Origin: an uncultured Bacteroidaceae bacterium
GTDB lineage: Bacteria > Bacteroidota > Bacteroidia > Bacteroidales > Bacteroidaceae
Direction: 5' to 3'
Assembly (NCBI GenBank): GCA_934394435.1
Contig: CAKRRN010000010.1
Coordinates: 1 to 59,659, forward strand
Length of the DNA: 59,659 nucleotides
The notes beneath the pieces were generated by a model, which was given only the letters and a program-made list of their open reading frames with translations, did not search any database and was not told the origin of the DNA. This document shows positions 27,882-36,800 of the stretch, in pieces. The translations under genes and the position numbers were made by a program. Numbering within the stretch: position 1 is the first letter of the stretch; every line of letters starts with the position of its first letter.

Positions 27882-30152
27882 ATGAAAACAAAATCTATTA
27901 TAAGCCTGCTTGTCTTCTGCATGACTTTGGGGATGTTTACCACCTCTTGCGAGGACATGCTTACACCCGACAGCGAGCGTCACTCATATCAGGTGGCGAA
28001 GGATACGCTGTACTCTTACTGGGGCATTGTCAAGTCTCTGCAGAATATTGCAGAGCGCTATGTGATACTCAACGAGTGTCGTGCTGATCTGGTTGAGGGT
28101 ACGGGTTATGTTAGTGATACCATCGCAGCCATTCTGAACTTCGGTCAGAATGGTTACGAGGACAAATATCAGGATGGTGCGTGCAAGTATTTGCGTATCA
28201 GCGATTACTATCATGTAATCAACAGCTGTAACGCTTATATTGCAAATTGTGATACTTTCCGTACCACAGGTACTGACCGCAAGTACATGATACGTGAGTA
28301 TTCACAGGTGCAGGCCATCCGTGCCTGGGTTTACATGCAGTTGGTTTATGCCTATGGTGAGGTTCCTTTCTATACGGAACCTCTCCTCACCACAGATGCT
28401 ATCAACAAGATGGCGAACAATCCCAATCGTCAGATGGCAAATGCTCAGAACCTTGTTGATCTTCTTGGTAAGGACTTGATTTCTATGGAGTATGTGGAGC
28501 GTCGTTATGGTTTCCCATTCTATAGCAGTTATGGTAACGGAAACAATTTTGTTTGTCACAGCTCTAAGGTGATGTTCCCTGTCAGCCTTGTTTTGGGTGA
28601 TTTGTATCTGATGAAGGGTGATCAGGCTTCATGTAAGGAGGCTGCCCGTCATTATTTCAACTTCTTGAATACAAAGAATGGTGGTCCTCTGCCCATAACA
28701 AAGTTCTATAGTACGGCAAACATCCAAGAAGGCGAAGAAAGTGTAATGTATGAATATACTGGTAGTCCATATACAGAGACATCCGAGTTTTCTCGTAGCT
28801 ATGAGTCTATCACCTGTATTCCCAGTAACCGAGGTAAATTGGATGGAAACGTAAATACAGATATTTCACGTCTCTTTGGTTTTGAACCTCAGACATCAAC
28901 AGGAGGCTCTGGCGATGACCAGTATTCTTCAGTAAGTCTGACAATGAACTTCGAGCGTCAGTTGATTGCAAGCCGTGGTTATGAGGCTCTCTGTGATTCT
29001 CAGCAGTACGAAACCTATATTGGCGATTCTCAGAATCCATTCCTCTCTTTGGAGGTGATGCCAGGTGCAGGTGATGCTCGCCGTTCATGGATTATGAACC
29101 CTTCTACAGGTAAGCAGTATACCGGTATGCTTGGTCAGGATCGTGTGTATGGTAAATTTGTAAGCAAGCAGAATCCTGGCAGAAACTTCTCTACTGTATA
29201 TCCTGTCGTATATCGTCGCTCTATGGTTTGGCTGCATTTCGCAGAAGCGCTTAACCGTGCCGGTTATCCCAGTTATGCTTTCGCTATCCTAAAGACCGGT
29301 TTGTGCGATAACGAGAGCTGGTATCCCGAAGAGGAAGACTATGCTCCGACAAAGGTTATGTATCGTTGGATAAATACTAACGACACATTGGATGTTGATA
29401 CTATTCCTGAACAGAACGGTAAAGATACGTATTATACAGCAGAGCTTCTTTCAAAGACGGTATACGAAACTTACCTTGCACTGGGACTTGACTCTGCAGA
29501 TGTGAAGTCATGTGGCTATGTTGATTCTATAGTTGCTTCGCGTGCAAACTATGCCTCTATCTATGATAGACCCTGTTACTATCTGGATCGTCGCGAGTTT
29601 GAGCAAAGGAATAAGGAGTCTTTCCTCGACTTCAATACTTATTATCTTGAGGGTAGGTATTCTACATATACCATCAAAGGCAAAACTTCTATGTACAGCC
29701 GTTCAAGCTACACGACTACTTATCCACAATCTGTGATTTCTGATTTCTATCCTGCTATTGGTATTCATCAGCGTGGCTGTGGTTTCATCCGTTATGATGA
29801 GCGTGCACAGAGCGGTAAGGAGAGTGTTTACAACTACGTTGACCAGGTGGCTAAGAAGATTAAGCAGAATCATGGTATCACCGTTACCAAGGAAGATATC
29901 TATGGTGATGATGAGACAATCCGTGGCTATGTGATTGAAGCTGTCGAGGACCTTATCATTGATGAGGACGGTCTGGAACTTGCATTTGAGGGAACACGTT
30001 TCTCTGACTTGGCTCGTGTGGCTATGCGTCGTAATGATCCTTCGTATTTGGCTAAGCGCGTTGCAAAACGTGGTGGTACAATGGATATGGGTCTTTACAA
30101 TTTCCTCAGCCGTAGCACCAAGAACTGGTATCTGCCTTTCCCCACAGAGTAA
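27882..30152 (+). CDS. SusD/RagB-family nutrient-binding lipoprotein (copy 2)
   Basis: This 756-residue SusD-like surface lipoprotein is larger than usual (most have 500-650 residues). The lipobox ends at Cys23 (FTTSC followed by EDM). Helical SusD signatures include YYHVINSCNAYIANCDTF and MIREYSQVQAIRAWVYMQLVYAYGEVPFY. The C-terminal RagB motif is DEDGLELAFEGTRFSDLARVAMRR near residues 695-718. It is the last gene of the locus: a strong terminator follows at 30205-30252. The extra length lies in the middle (about residues 470-640) and may form part of the ligand site. Substrate is unknown. Confidence 0.92.
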   Translation: MKTKSIISLLVFCMTLGMFTTSCEDMLTPDSERHSYQVAKDTLYSYWGIVKSLQNIAERYVILNECRADLVEGTGYVSDTIAAILNFGQNGYEDKYQDGACKYLRISDYYHVINSCNAYIANCDTFRTTGTDRKYMIREYSQVQAIRAWVYMQLVYAYGEVPFYTEPLLTTDAINKMANNPNRQMANAQNLVDLLGKDLISMEYVERRYGFPFYSSYGNGNNFVCHSSKVMFPVSLVLGDLYLMKGDQASCKEAARHYFNFLNTKNGGPLPITKFYSTANIQEGEESVMYEYTGSPYTETSEFSRSYESITCIPSNRGKLDGNVNTDISRLFGFEPQTSTGGSGDDQYSSVSLTMNFERQLIASRGYEALCDSQQYETYIGDSQNPFLSLEVMPGAGDARRSWIMNPSTGKQYTGMLGQDRVYGKFVSKQNPGRNFSTVYPVVYRRSMVWLHFAEALNRAGYPSYAFAILKTGLCDNESWYPEEEDYAPTKVMYRWINTNDTLDVDTIPEQNGKDTYYTAELLSKTVYETYLALGLDSADVKSCGYVDSIVASRANYASIYDRPCYYLDRREFEQRNKESFLDFNTYYLEGRYSTYTIKGKTSMYSRSSYTTTYPQSVISDFYPAIGIHQRGCGFIRYDERAQSGKESVYNYVDQVAKKIKQNHGITVTKEDIYGDDETIRGYVIEAVEDLIIDEDGLELAFEGTRFSDLARVAMRRNDPSYLAKRVAKRGGTMDMGLYNFLSRSTKNWYLPFPTE

Positions 30153-30204
30153 ATCGCACTTGATTTCTTCTCTTGTCATTTCGTACAGAGAAGAATAATA
30201 TACA

Positions 30205-30252
30205 CGGAGAGCCTTCTGAAGATATTCGACTTCGGAAGGCTCTCCGTTTTTT
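30205..30252 (+). terminator. Intrinsic terminator after the FAS1-SusC-SusD locus
   Basis: CGGAGAGCCTTC at 30205-30216 pairs perfectly with GAAGGCTCTCCG at 30235-30246. Four more base pairs lie inside (GAAG with CTTC), and six T follow at 30247-30252. It separates the uptake locus from the fucosidase gene. Confidence 0.9.
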
Positions 30253-30276
30253 CTGTTACAAAGGAATAATGCCTTG

Positions 30277-30363
30277 AAAAGTATCATAGGATACTTTCTA
30301 AAGTATCTTAGGATACTTTGCCAAGTATCCTAAGATACTTGGGCATCTATCTTAGGATACCCA
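30277..30363. repeat. Array of four near-palindromic units with 22-bp period
   Basis: Four copies of an AAGTATCNTAGGATACTT-like near-palindrome are centred near 30287, 30309, 30331 and 30353. The first (30277-30296) has CATAGG in the middle, the second (30299-30319) has CTTAGG, the third (30322-30341) is CCTAAG, and the fourth (30344-30363) is degenerate. The units differ at symmetric positions. The array lies between a terminator and the next promoter. Confidence 0.85.
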
Positions 30364-30486
30364 AATCGCTCTTATGTTTGATTTGAGTTCAGGTGAAGCG
30401 AGGTGCTCATTCTGCTGAGGGATATTTCTTTCTTTAGAATTTTGACTTTTTTTTCTGAATACAGGGTTTCTATCCGTGTTTTTCCG

Positions 30487-30494
30487 TACTTTTG
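30487..30494 (+). promoter_or_regulatory. -7 box of the fucosidase gene
   Basis: TACTTTTG at 30487-30494 matches TAnnTTTG and leaves a leader of about 60 nt. The -33 position shows only a T-rich stretch without TTTG. Confidence 0.5.
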
Positions 30495-30558
30495 TATTAT
30501 GTATTGCTTGGCGTCAAGCCTTGTAGAACTTACAGACAAACCAACAATAGTATAGAAA

Positions 30559-31914
30559 ATGAAAACTTCGCTTCTTAGAAACCTGTTCTGTGCCGCTGCG
30601 CTTGCAGTCACTACCTCATCTTTAAATGCGTCTTCTTTTTCTTCCAGTTTGCGTATTCCTGTTGCAGAGGCTACAGGCACGTATCAGCCTACAGCAGATA
30701 ATCTCCGAGCACGCGAAGCCTTCGCTGACCATCGGTTTGGTATATTCCTTCATTGGGGTATCTATAGTATGTTTGGACAGGGAGAATGGTATTTGCATAC
30801 AGGTGGTCTGAATCGTCTGGAGTATGCAAAAGCTGCACATGGTTTCTATCCATCACGTTTTGACGCTAAGGAATGGGTATCTGCTTTCAAACAAGCAGGT
30901 GCCAAGTATGTCTGTTTTACCACTCGTCATCACGATGGCTTTTCTATGTTTGCTACCAAACAGTCAGATTACAATATCGTTGATGGCACTCCTTTTCATC
31001 GCGATGTATTACGCGAGTTGGTAGACGAGTGCCGCAGACAAGGCTTGGCAGTTCATTTCTATTATTCTCATCTGGACTGGATGCGCGAGGACTATCCCAT
31101 AGGTCGTACGGGGCAGAATACTGGGCGTGATCGTTCGAAAGCCAATTGGCAATCATACTTCTCCTTTATGAACGCTCAGTTGACAGAGTTGGTCAAGAAT
31201 TATGACCCAGATGCCATTTGGTTTGATGGAGTATGGGATCATGACAGTGACCCTACGCCTTTTGATTGGCATCTGGAGGAGCAGTATGCTTTGCTTCATA
31301 GCCTAAAACCCAGTTTGCTTGTAGGAAACAATCATCATCTCACTCCCTATCCCGGCGAAGACATGCAGTTTTTCGAACGCGACTTACCAGGAGAGAATAC
31401 TGCAGGTTTGAGTGGGCAGTCTATCAGTAGCCTTCCTTTGGAGACTTGTCAGACGATGAATGGTAATTGGGGATATAGTGTGAGAGATCAGAATTACAAG
31501 AGTGTCAGCCAGCTGGTTCATCTTTTGGTGGGTGCGGCTGGTAAGGGAGCCAATCTCTTGCTCAACATTGGTCCCATGCCTGATGGTGAACTTCCCTCGC
31601 TGTCTCTTGACCGTCTGCGTGGGGTGGGCGAGTGGCTTAATAAGTATGGTGAAACTATTTACGGTACAACAGCAGGAGATGTGTCGACACGTCCTTGGGG
31701 CGTAACCACAAGGAAGGGCAACCGCCTCTTTGTGCATATTCTCTCCCATTCTGACAGTAGCCTGTTCCTCCCCATGAACGCCAAGGTGCGTAAGGCTATT
31801 GACTACGACACGAAGAAGCCGCTGCGCTTCAGCCAGACGGATGACGGCGTGCTGGTTCATCTGGGCCAAGTACCTCAGGGTGTTGACCATATCGTGGAGT
31901 TACAGACCAAGTAA
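30559..31914 (+). CDS. Secreted alpha-L-fucosidase, glycoside hydrolase family 29
   Basis: This 451-residue enzyme is predicted to release terminal alpha-L-fucose from glycans, as found on mucin or milk oligosaccharides, with retention of configuration. A signal peptide covers about residues 1-24. The (beta/alpha)8 barrel signatures are FGIFLHWGIYS (about residues 60-70), TTRHHDGFSMF (residues 121-131) and DPDAIWFDGVW, where Asp223 in WFDG is the expected nucleophile. A small beta-rich C-terminal domain follows. The residues after the signal peptide lack an early Cys, so it is probably periplasmic rather than a lipoprotein. It has its own promoter and lies downstream of the duplicated uptake locus, which may deliver its substrate. 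The Rpn remnant abuts its stop codon. Confidence 0.88.
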   Translation: MKTSLLRNLFCAAALAVTTSSLNASSFSSSLRIPVAEATGTYQPTADNLRAREAFADHRFGIFLHWGIYSMFGQGEWYLHTGGLNRLEYAKAAHGFYPSRFDAKEWVSAFKQAGAKYVCFTTRHHDGFSMFATKQSDYNIVDGTPFHRDVLRELVDECRRQGLAVHFYYSHLDWMREDYPIGRTGQNTGRDRSKANWQSYFSFMNAQLTELVKNYDPDAIWFDGVWDHDSDPTPFDWHLEEQYALLHSLKPSLLVGNNHHLTPYPGEDMQFFERDLPGENTAGLSGQSISSLPLETCQTMNGNWGYSVRDQNYKSVSQLVHLLVGAAGKGANLLLNIGPMPDGELPSLSLDRLRGVGEWLNKYGETIYGTTAGDVSTRPWGVTTRKGNRLFVHILSHSDSSLFLPMNAKVRKAIDYDTKKPLRFSQTDDGVLVHLGQVPQGVDHIVELQTK

Positions 31915-32118
31915 CCAGCCCTGCGGTTGGTCGCGCTTCCTCCCAGCTGTTCGGGATTGAGGTAAGTAATGTCCAGGAAATGCTCTTTCTCCTCGAAGCA
32001 TGAATGAATTGAGGAACGAGAGCAGTAGTTCCTTGTTAGCCTCCGTTCCGAAGATTTTTTTGAAAGCGAAATCTGTGTGGAAGTTCACATATCTTGTCTG
32101 TGAGTCGGTCAGTGACAT
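31915..32118 (-). pseudogene. Truncated, frameshifted remnant of an Rpn-family (PD-(D/E)XK) nuclease/transposase-like gene
   Basis: The minus-strand frame from ATG 32118 gives MSLTDSQTRYVNFHTDFAFKKIFG and then TEANKELLLSFLNSF, which is the conserved N-terminus of Rpn/PDDEXK_2 proteins. After about residue 45 the frame is wrong. A one-base shift near 31984-31990 restores DITYLNPEQLGGSATNRRAG, which closely matches the family's next segment. The remnant then stops against the fucosidase stop codon. About 75% or more of a normal gene (about 300 residues) is missing. I infer a dead copy cut off by a rearrangement. The match comes from recognising the family pattern, not from an alignment. Confidence 0.75.
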
Positions 32119-32243
32119 ATCTCTTCCTTATTCTTGTTTTGTGCCTTATATGGTCATACGCAAGGCGAGCCTTATATCGTACGTGCGCTAAAGTACGAAG
32201 TATTCCTCTTACGACCAACCTTTTTGCTTGTGTACCTTTTTTT

Positions 32244-32440
32244 ACCCCAATCGACCATTAGACCGAAACAAAGAACCCATTCCTGCTGATGGATGGTTCT
32301 TACCAATCCCTATCAGCCTTTCTTCCGGCAGATTGTTTCCAGACTTGTCTTGACATAGCCCACTATGCCTTCGACACGTCTGAAAACAATCAGCTCGAGA
32401 AGAAAAACTAATATGAATCAGTATCTAATGATCGATTTGG
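32244..32440. mobile_element. MITE-like element with terminal inverted repeats and nested hairpins
   Basis: The left end ACCCCAATCGACCATTAGAC (32244-32263) is mirrored at the right end by CTAATGATCGATTTGG (32425-32440), whose reverse complement CCAAATCGATCATTAG matches it at about 14 of 16 positions. Inside are a hairpin with AAGAACC (32271-32277) and GGTTCTT (32295-32301), and a long hairpin spanning 32319-32405. No coding capacity is visible. The size, terminal inverted repeats and internal structure fit a non-autonomous element or a structured RNA. I saw no clear target-site duplication. Confidence 0.5.
32319..32405. repeat. Long nested hairpin
   Basis: GATTGTTTCCAGACTTGTC (32331-32349) pairs with GACACGTCTGAAAACAATC (32373-32391) at 17 of 19 positions. 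Inside, CATAG (32354-32358) pairs with CTATG (32363-32367) around a CCCA loop. Outside, TTTCTTC (32319-32325) pairs with GAAGAAA (32399-32405). Together this is a stem of about 30 bp. No T-run follows on the + strand. Confidence 0.75.
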
Positions 32441-32486
32441 ATTTAGTCGAAAACGATTATACTGATTATTGTAACATTATTTAACG

Positions 32487-32524
32487 TTTTTTTTTTTTTT
32501 TGAATTGCCGTCTGGCTAAATTTG
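32487..32524 (+). promoter_or_regulatory. T15 tract and -7 box of the cohesin-like/LRR/dockerin operon
   Basis: TAAATTTG at 32517-32524 matches TAnnTTTG, about 85 nt before the first start codon. An uninterrupted run of fifteen T occupies 32487-32501 and covers the position where the -33 TTTG is expected (about 32493-32497). TTTG ending at 32502 would be only 14 bp from the -7 box. Slippage in the T tract could therefore tune this promoter, but this is inference. Confidence 0.55.
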
Positions 32525-32609
32525 CATCGTTGTGATGCCGCAATTACGTAATAAATATATAAGAAAATCTATAAGGTGCATAAACCAAACTAAAGGCTAA
32601 TATGAATAT

Positions 32610-33788
32610 ATGAAAAGGCTATTTCTGTTTATCGCATTTGTCGGTGCAATGCTGGGTGCATACGCTGACAAGGAGGAGTATCATCCCAAGGAGACCGACG
32701 ATTACATTACCATCAATGATGTGACGGTCGTGCCTGGAAGTGCAGACACTTACAAGGTGCAGATCAGTCTTGTAGGCACAAAAATCTACACGGCTTATGA
32801 AATGGATTTGGACTTGCCATCGGGACTTGAACCAGAACTGGATAAGGATGGTACTCCGAAGGTGTCTCTGTGGAAGAGAAGTAATACGATTTACCCCTAT
32901 ACAGAAGACGAGGACTCGGGTAATAAAGACTTCACACATATTTTGGCAAAATCTTATGGAGCGGTGGGACCCAATATAATAAGGATGTCCTGCATCAGTT
33001 TGAGTGCTCAGGAACTGACGGCAACGGAGGGTGTCTTGGTGACGATTACCCTGAAGGCCACCCCATACCTCAAGCCTGGTGATGTGCAGATAAAGGTGAC
33101 CAACCTGCATCTTATCACCAATGAGGAGATATGGGTGAAGGGTGAGCAGTTTAACGGACAGCAGTACAACTGCAAGGACCAGACACTCACTGTGCACGTG
33201 AAGGGTGAGAGCCGGGCTACGGTGGCTGTCAGTGCCAAGAATAAGTACAGCACCTGCGTGTTGCCGTTTGATGTGAATGAGCTTCCTGCTGGGCTACAAG
33301 CTTATACGGTGACGGAGCGGTCGGCTGATAGCCGTTATGCTTATCTGAAGGAGGCGAAGACCATGCGTGCGTTCACTCCTTATATCCTCTATGCCGAGAA
33401 TGGATTCACGGGTGAGTTTGGTGGGACTGTAGATGAGAGCCTCTATCAGGAGCAGGTGGTGGAGGGTATACTCCATGGCACTCTGGTTCCCTGTTCGGTG
33501 GATGATGGTTTCATCCTTCAGAACCAGGGCGAAGGGGTCAAGCTCTATGCCATGCAAGGAAATGAATTCTTGATTCCCGCTGGCAAGTGTTGGGTGTTGC
33601 CCAAGATAAACAATGGTACGGAGGTGAAGTCTATCGACATGCGATTGGATGATGCCACGGGTGTGGAGTCGGCTGTGCAGGAGCATGAGTCAGACGCGTT
33701 CTATTCCCTGGAAGGCAAGCGTGTGTGTCATCCACAGCGCGGACATATATATATAATGAGTGGAAAGAAAGTCTTGATGTTAAAATAA
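32610..33788 (+). CDS. Secreted protein with cohesin-like domain and C-terminal sorting-like tail
   Basis: This 392-residue protein has a signal peptide at residues 1-19 (MKRLFLFIAFVGAMLGAYA). Residues about 30-180 resemble the cohesin/carbohydrate-binding jelly-roll fold: VTVVPGSADTYKVQISLVG, then TAYEMDLDLPSGLEP, a region ending with MSCISLSA, and GVLVTITLKATPYLKPGDVQIKVTNLHL. Residues about 200-345 are a second beta-rich part (TCVLPFDVNELPAGLQAYTV), common in Prevotella surface proteins. The last 30 residues (FYSLEGKRVCHPQRGHIYIMSGKKVLMLK) look like the end of a type IX secretion sorting domain. It heads a four-gene operon that also encodes a dockerin protein, suggesting a possible cohesin-dockerin pair. 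No catalytic motif is seen. Confidence 0.6.
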   Translation: MKRLFLFIAFVGAMLGAYADKEEYHPKETDDYITINDVTVVPGSADTYKVQISLVGTKIYTAYEMDLDLPSGLEPELDKDGTPKVSLWKRSNTIYPYTEDEDSGNKDFTHILAKSYGAVGPNIIRMSCISLSAQELTATEGVLVTITLKATPYLKPGDVQIKVTNLHLITNEEIWVKGEQFNGQQYNCKDQTLTVHVKGESRATVAVSAKNKYSTCVLPFDVNELPAGLQAYTVTERSADSRYAYLKEAKTMRAFTPYILYAENGFTGEFGGTVDESLYQEQVVEGILHGTLVPCSVDDGFILQNQGEGVKLYAMQGNEFLIPAGKCWVLPKINNGTEVKSIDMRLDDATGVESAVQEHESDAFYSLEGKRVCHPQRGHIYIMSGKKVLMLK

Positions 33789-33810
33789 CCAGTCAATATA
33801 CTTTTGTGTT

Positions 33811-36800
33811 ATGAGAAAGTTGTTTATTGTAACGCTGTTTGTCTGCCTGGGCGTGGTGCAGACAATAGCACAGAGTTTTACCTACACGGACGCGAATGGC
33901 AAGTGGACATGTACCGTACTTTCTGCGGAGGAGAAGACGGTGAGTATCAACCGTGACTTTGAGCCTGGGCAGGAAGTGATAATCCCCAGTACCGTGTCTG
34001 ACGGCACGAACGAATATATGGTGACGGAACTGTACAACAACAATTATTTCTTTCACTATACAGACCAGGACGGCAATTACCGTGCTTACGATGTGAAGAA
34101 GGTCACTCTGCCAGAACATCTACAGAGCATAGGTAGCCAGCTTTTTTATAATTGTAACCAGCTTCTTGTAGTAGAAAATACCTCTCATGTGAAATCAGTG
34201 GAGAGTAGCGCTTTTATAGGTTGCTCCAGTTTGCAGACTGTTGACTTGCCCGTATGCACATCAGTAGGGGAGTATGCTTTTGATTGTTGCTCCAGTTTGC
34301 AGACTGTTGACTTGCCCGTATGCACATCAGTAGGGGAGTATGCTTTTTTTAATTGCTCCAGTTTGCAGACTGTTGACTTGCCCGTATGCACATCAGTGGA
34401 GGGGCGCGCTTTTTCAAGTTGCTCCAGTTTGCAGTCTGTTGAGTTGCCCGTATGTACATCAGTGGGGGCGTATGCTTTTGAGAGTTGCTCCAGTTTGCAG
34501 TCTGTTGATTTGCCCGCATGCACATCAGTAGGGTCGGGAGCTTTCTATAGTTGCTCCAGTTTGCAGACTGTTGACTTGCCTGTATGCACATCAGTAGAGG
34601 AGCGAGCTTTTGAGAGTTGCTCCAGTTTACAGACTGTTGAGTTGCCCGTATGCACGTCAGTAGAGGCGTATGCTTTTGAGAGTTGCTCCAGTTTGCAGTC
34701 TGTTGATTTGCCTGTATGCACATCAGTAGAGGAGCGAGCTTTTTATTGTTGCTCCAGTTTGCAGTCTGTTGATTTGCCCGTATGCACATCAGTAGGGGAG
34801 CAAGCTTTTTATTGTTGCTCCAGTTTGCAGTCTGCTGATTTGCCCGTATGCACATCAGTGGGGGCGCATGCTTTTCAGAGTTGCTCCAGTTTGCAGTCTA
34901 TTGGGTTGCTCGTATGCACATCAGTGGGGTCAGATGCTTTTCAGAGTTGCTCCAGTTTGCAGTCTGTGGATTTACCTGTTTGTGTGACTGTTGGAGATGA
35001 TGCTTTTTCTTGCTGTGCAAAACTGTCAAAAGTAAATTGGGATTGTTTGGAAGCATTGGGTAGTTGTGCCCTTTCGGGTACAGCATTATATGAGATATCC
35101 CTTCCAAAGACGTTGAAGAGTTTGGGGTATGGATGTTTTAATGATAATGTTGTTTGCATGCTTAATTCTGAGGTTCCTCCTGCAATCGCAGGTCGTGGTA
35201 CTCTTGGCGGATTTCTGTTTTCGACCACCTCATTGATTCGTGTGCCAGAGTCAAGCCTTGCTGCATACAGGTCGGCAGACGTGTGGAGCAAATACAAGGA
35301 TAAGATTATATCGCAGAGCAAGCGGGTGGACTGGGATGTGCAGACACAAGCACTGGAGACAGCTGCAGGACTGGAGAAGGTGGTGCCCACGACCGACATG
35401 GCGAATGTGGTGTCGCTGAAGGTGTCGGGCACAATCAATGGCTATGACATCTTTATGATTAGAACCAAGATGTACAACCTTCATTACCTGGACTTGACGG
35501 ATGCAGAGTTTGTGGCGAATGACAAGGAGTACTATACAGGATGCCATACCGAGGACAACACCGTGGGCGCGAGTGCTTTTAGAAATCTTGATAATCTGCT
35601 TACGCTGGCATTGCCCAAGAACGCAAAGACCATTGACTCGTACGCGGTGGATGACTGTGATAACTTGCAGAAGGTGACCTTGCCCGAAAAGCTTGAGAGA
35701 ATTGAGTATAGCGCTTTCAGCTCTTGTTCACGTCTCGCGGACATCCAGTTTCCTCCTTGTTTGAAGAATATTAACAGCTATGCGTTTTCTTATTGCAATT
35801 CTTTGCGGAAAGTCATGTTGCCCGCATTAGAGTCAATCGGCAGTTGGGCTTTCTATGGTTGTAGTTCTTTGCGGGAACTTCGAGTCCCCAGTTCCTTGCA
35901 GTCGATATCAGATAATGCTTTTGATATGTGTCCTCTGGAGAAAGTCTATACCTACACCGTGGAGCCTGTGAATATCAGTCAGAACACCTTTAGCTCGAGT
36001 GTCTATCAGACAGCAGAACTGTGGATGCCTACTCAGAGCTACGCCAACTATTTCTATAACACCGAGTGGGGACAGTTCCGCAGCGAGAACTACCACTGGT
36101 TTGACGAACCGTATGAGTACTTCTATGTGAACAAGGACTACACCCTGGACAAGGACAACAGTGCCGACAAGGACAAGGGACGCTTCGATGGTACTCCCGA
36201 TGTGGATATCAATCCTGGAGGTGGACTAATCGTGAACGGAGATGAGAATCAAGGTGCAGACGAGATTCATCTGAAGGGCGATGGCACCAACTGGGCCTCC
36301 ATCATCGCCAATGCCAACGTAGATGCCAAGAAACTATATATCGACATCACTGTCCGAGCCAACCGCTGGTACTTCTTCTGCTTCCCCTTCAACATCAAGC
36401 GAAGCAACGTCAGTTGCGGAGGTAGTTTTGTGTTCCGTTGTTATGATGGACGCATCCGTGCCGAACAGGGACACGGCGGATGGGTGAATGTGCCCAATAC
36501 AGAGGAGTACCTGCAGGCAGGTAAGGGCTATATCTTCCAGACCTCGGTGGAGGGCACACTCTCCATCCTGGTTGAGCGTGAGCAGTTTGGTAAGTTGCCA
36601 GGGGTGAAGGTTGATTGCAGCCTGGAAGCCAATGCCTCCACCAACGAGCAAGATGCCAGCTGGAACTTTGTGGGCAACCCCTTCACCAGCTTCTTCAATA
36701 TGGAGGACATGGGCTATGCTGCCCCCGTCACTCGCTGGAATAGTGAGACAAACACCTATGAGGCTGTGCGCCCTGGTGATGATGATTGTATTTTCCACCC

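Larger units (their letters stand above)
30253..30558. other. Intergenic region before the fucosidase
   Basis: No gene was found. The region holds a four-unit array of near-palindromes (30277-30363) and a candidate -7 box for the fucosidase gene (30487-30494). Between about 30364 and 30480 I see only AT-rich sequence with T-runs. Confidence 0.6.
31915..32609. other. Scar region between fucosidase and cohesin-like operon
   Basis: About 700 bp without an intact gene. It holds the Rpn remnant (31915-32118), a MITE-like structured element (about 32244-32440), a run of fifteen T (32487-32501) and the promoter of the next operon (32517-32524). The short frames in it have no recognisable product. 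Confidence 0.65.

Noticed and set aside
31117..31914. Additional short ORFs inside the fucosidase
   Set aside because: All overlap the GH29 frame, which carries the catalytic motifs.
34185..34855. Minus-strand repetitive ORFs in the LRR gene
   Set aside because: 66 bp is a multiple of 3, so other frames stay open; no signal peptide or family pattern.
34213..35004. CRISPR array
   Set aside because: Repeats are in frame inside a protein gene, 66 bp apart with no unique spacers of equal length; no cas genes.
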